Shown here piece by piece: positions 62,086 through 64,000 of a stretch of 64,000 nt of DNA. Origin of the DNA: Phyllobacterium pellucidum (lineage in GTDB: Bacteria; Pseudomonadota; Alphaproteobacteria; Rhizobiales; Rhizobiaceae); NCBI RefSeq assembly GCF_013327855.1, contig NZ_JABUMX010000008.1, positions 62,001 through 126,000 on the forward strand. The letters run 5' to 3'. A model generated the notes under the pieces. That model was not told the origin of the DNA, made no database searches, and saw only the letters and a list, made by a program, of their open reading frames with translations. Positions within the stretch are counted from its first letter, which is position 1. Each line of letters opens with the position of its first letter. The position numbers were made by a program, and so were the translations under genes.

Positions 62086-62511
62086 ATGTCAGAACTCAAG
62101 ATCCGCACCAGGGCCGTTGGAGCCACGGCAGTGCTCAAGGGCAAGGTACTGCCGGTTATAACGTCCGAGACAGGCGGCGAAATCAACATCGTCACCTCCG
62201 TCTCGCAGCCGGGGTTCAATCCCCTCGACCTGCTTTACGCGTCACTCTCGGCTTGCATCGCGCTCAGCGCGCGGATTGCGGCAAACAAGCTCGGTGTCTC
62301 GGAAAAGCTTGCGGGAGTGCGTGTCCATGTCACCGGCGAAAAGGCGCATGACGAGCCATCCCGCGTTGCGTCGTTTAACATCGACATAGAGATTGATGGC
62401 GATCTCGACCCCGGCACGCGGCGCCAGATCGTCGAAAAAGCCGAGGAAATCTGCACCGTTTCCAACACGCTGCGTGGCGACGCGCAATTCGTAACGACCC
62501 TTCGCGACTGA
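62086..62511 (+). CDS. OsmC family protein
   Basis: A 141-residue OsmC/Ohr-fold thiol peroxidase-like protein. The two redox cysteines are seen in LYASLSACIALSARIAANKLG and AEEICTVSNTLRG, the standard pair. GVRVHVTGEKAHDEPSRVASFNIDIEIDGDLD is typical of the OsmC branch. It would reduce organic hydroperoxides or act in stress defence. It converges with the AhpD-fold gene, with 3 bases between stops. Confidence 0.92.
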   Translation: MSELKIRTRAVGATAVLKGKVLPVITSETGGEINIVTSVSQPGFNPLDLLYASLSACIALSARIAANKLGVSEKLAGVRVHVTGEKAHDEPSRVASFNIDIEIDGDLDPGTRRQIVEKAEEICTVSNTLRGDAQFVTTLRD

Positions 62512-62514
62512 TCT

Positions 62515-63057
62515 TCAAGAGGCCGCGCTATCGCCGGCTGCGGCGTAGCGCTCGAGCTCGGGATCGAGATCCACATTGACGACATTGGTGAAAATGGTCG
62601 TCGCAATCATGATCCCCGCAAAGGCGACGAGGTTGACGAGCGTGGCTTCATCATAGCTGGCAGCGAGCTTGTTCCACAATTCGTCCGCTACGGCATTGGA
62701 GTTTACGACAATGGCCCGTCCGAAATCGATCAGCGCTTCTTCGCGGGCCGTCGGCACCACGGCTTCCAGCTCCAGTCCGGACTCGATCAAGGCCCGGCGA
62801 AAAAAGGTGGCGGGAACGCGCGCCTGGCTCGCTTCGGAAATCGCCAGCGACAGGAGCCAGATTTCCCGGTCGCTCAAGGCCGGCCGCAGCAAATCGCGCA
62901 ACGTGAACCACTCGGCATAAATGCGGTGGGCGACCGGAGAATGCAGCATTATGCGCTTCATGTTGGTCATCCGCCCGCGTAATTGCAGCTCACGGTCGTG
63001 TTCGGCGCGTGTTTTGGGGGAAGCGGCGGCATAGTCGATTGCAGATATGCGACTCAT
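62515..63057 (-). CDS. AhpD-fold / carboxymuconolactone decarboxylase-like protein lacking cysteines
   Basis: A 180-residue all-helical protein, start at 63057 with GGA about 8 bases before. Its helical layout (NMKRIMLHSPVAHRIYAEWFTLRDLLR, LSDREIWLLSLAISEASQARVPATFFRRALIESG, EEALIDFGRAIVVNS) follows the CMD/AhpD fold. The usual redox CxxC of AhpD is absent; the whole protein has no cysteine. So it is not an alkylhydroperoxidase and may be of the decarboxylase-like or unknown branch. Confidence 0.75.
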   Translation of the reverse strand: MSRISAIDYAAASPKTRAEHDRELQLRGRMTNMKRIMLHSPVAHRIYAEWFTLRDLLRPALSDREIWLLSLAISEASQARVPATFFRRALIESGLELEAVVPTAREEALIDFGRAIVVNSNAVADELWNKLAASYDEATLVNLVAFAGIMIATTIFTNVVNVDLDPELERYAAAGDSAAS

Positions 63058-63239
63058 GGAAATATCCATATTTTTGATAGGCTTGCCGCACTATAGAGCC
63101 TGTTAAGGGCCTATCAACCTATCAGTGGCAATTTCATATTGGTGCATCCCGGATGGGCGTCGGGGTTTGCGTCAACGTTCTGATCTGCTATCGATACATT
63201 ACCATTCCTGGGGACGGTCCGCGCGGCCGATGGTCAACA

Positions 63240-64000
63240 TTGTCAAAAGCCAAAGCTTTTCAAGTTGTGGGGGTTGTTGCCGTGGGCGCTCTGATGACCG
63301 CCTGTGCTTCCCCTAAAGTGACAGTCGCACGCAAGCAGCACCCCAAGGAATATTTCGCCGAATCCGCCTATGGCGTGAAGGCGAGCCCGCGGGTCGTCAC
63401 CGATCTGCGCCACATTCCGCGCGGTGGCGGCCGTAATCTCGTCGGCCAGCCCTACAAGGTTGCCGGCAAGTGGTACTATCCCAAGGAAGAGCCGGGCTAT
63501 CGGCGCCAGGGCAAGGCGTCCTGGTACGGCTCTGCGTTTCATGGCCGCCTGACCGCCAATGGCGAAATTTACGACACGTCCCGGCTGACGGCGGCGCACC
63601 CGACAATGCCGCTGCCCAGCTATGCGCGCGTCACCAACCTTTCCAATGGCAGTTCTGTCATCGTCCGCGTCAATGATCGCGGACCCTATCATTCCGACCG
63701 CCTCATCGATCTATCGCAGAAGGCCGCGATGGTGCTGGACTACCACGACACAGGCACCGCTAGCGTCAAGGTCGAGTATGTTGGCCGTGCACCGCTCGAA
63801 GGCAATGATGACAGCTTTCTCATGGCCTCATATCACGCGCCTGGCGTCGATCCTTACGGCCAGCCGGCATCCGGAGTGATGATCGCCATGAACGGCGGCA
63901 CGCCGACGCGGCGCGTGCCGATGCCGATACCCGGCATGCAGCCGCAACAGCCCGCCGGCATCCAGGTGGCCAGCCTTGGCAATCAGGCATTTTCGCTTGA
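63240..64000 (+). CDS. RlpA-like septal ring lipoprotein (3' end outside window)
   Basis: An exported lipoprotein with a double-psi beta-barrel, which in relatives is a lytic transglycosylase or glycan-binding factor at the division septum. The signal VVGVVAVGALMTACAS has the lipobox MTAC. The RlpA domain then reads GKASWYGSAFHGRLTANGEIYD and VRVNDRGPYHSDRLIDLS. A Pro/Met/Gln-rich tail follows and the frame is open to the window end. The start is uncertain: TTG 63240 fits the signal best, and an in-frame ATG at 63153 would add an unlikely leader. Confidence 0.88.
   Translation, partial: MSKAKAFQVVGVVAVGALMTACASPKVTVARKQHPKEYFAESAYGVKASPRVVTDLRHIPRGGGRNLVGQPYKVAGKWYYPKEEPGYRRQGKASWYGSAFHGRLTANGEIYDTSRLTAAHPTMPLPSYARVTNLSNGSSVIVRVNDRGPYHSDRLIDLSQKAAMVLDYHDTGTASVKVEYVGRAPLEGNDDSFLMASYHAPGVDPYGQPASGVMIAMNGGTPTRRVPMPIPGMQPQQPAGIQVASLGNQAFSL

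Noticed and set aside
1..64000. CRISPR arrays and insertion sequences
   Set aside because: I looked for regularly spaced direct repeats and for transposase genes with terminal inverted repeats and saw none; only the att repeats and the short arm-type motifs recur.

Overview
The window is a stretch of alphaproteobacterial chromosome, almost certainly from the order Hyphomicrobiales (Rhizobiales). Several genes point the same way. There is a RirA-type iron regulator with its three expected cysteines and an Irr-type box upstream, and a phosphatidylcholine synthase. mntH sits behind a Mur-like box, and an IalB-family protein is present. The housekeeping block runs glmU-glmS-recG-sdhE-mfd. I cannot name the genus from sequence alone; a Phyllobacterium/Brucella/Mesorhizobium-like relative fits.

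Layout. (1) 1-1756: a partial secreted serine carboxypeptidase and a small lipoprotein. (2) 1807-11587: a 9.7-kb integrative element inserted in the 3' half of a tRNA-Lys gene, bounded by perfect 50-bp direct repeats. It has a tyrosine integrase, repeated arm-type motifs at both ends, two AlpA/excisionase-like proteins and a RepA-like replication ATPase. It also has an AbiJ/HEPN-like abortive infection candidate, a catalytically altered serine-recombinase-like protein fused to a helix-turn-helix, and several unknown small proteins. Its genes form two divergent arms from a control region near 8.5 kb. No recognised capsid, portal, terminase or conjugation gene is present, so it looks like a phage satellite or small integrative mobile element. 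(3) 11887-22123: ccdA and the core block for cell-wall precursor synthesis (GlmU, GlmS) and DNA repair (RecG, Mfd). (4) 22120-36394: a DsbA-like protein, a YejA-like binding protein, IalB, HspQ, transporters including MntH, a UbiH-like hydroxylase, phosphatidylcholine synthase, a quinone oxidoreductase and a four-gene BMP-type nucleoside/purine ABC importer. (5) 36458-38366: an iron block of bacterioferritin, bacterioferritin-associated ferredoxin and RirA with two Irr-type boxes. (6) 38428-54811: small membrane and lipoproteins, an ene-reductase and a flavin reductase, an autotransporter, a hydrolase, an acyl-CoA synthetase, an ECF sigma/anti-sigma/TPR operon and a DHA2 efflux pump. (7) 55121-60953: a surface-polysaccharide cluster (two glycosyltransferases, a NodB-type deacetylase, a small membrane protein) next to a NarL-type response regulator and its convergent histidine kinase. 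(8) 61226-64000: a remnant of a type I secretion adaptor gene, a small lipoprotein, tRNA-Ser(UGA), an OsmC protein, an AhpD-fold protein without cysteines, and the start of an RlpA-like lipoprotein.

How parts work together: the iron genes form a coherent storage/regulation unit, with RirA sensing Fe-S status and Bfr/Bfd storing and releasing iron. Two Irr-type boxes link it to haem-dependent control. The BMP importer is a complete transporter from binding protein to ATPase. In the island, the control region between 8487 and 8677 probably sets the choice between the replication/defence arm and the rightward arm. Two genes run off the window: the carboxypeptidase on the left and the RlpA-like gene on the right.
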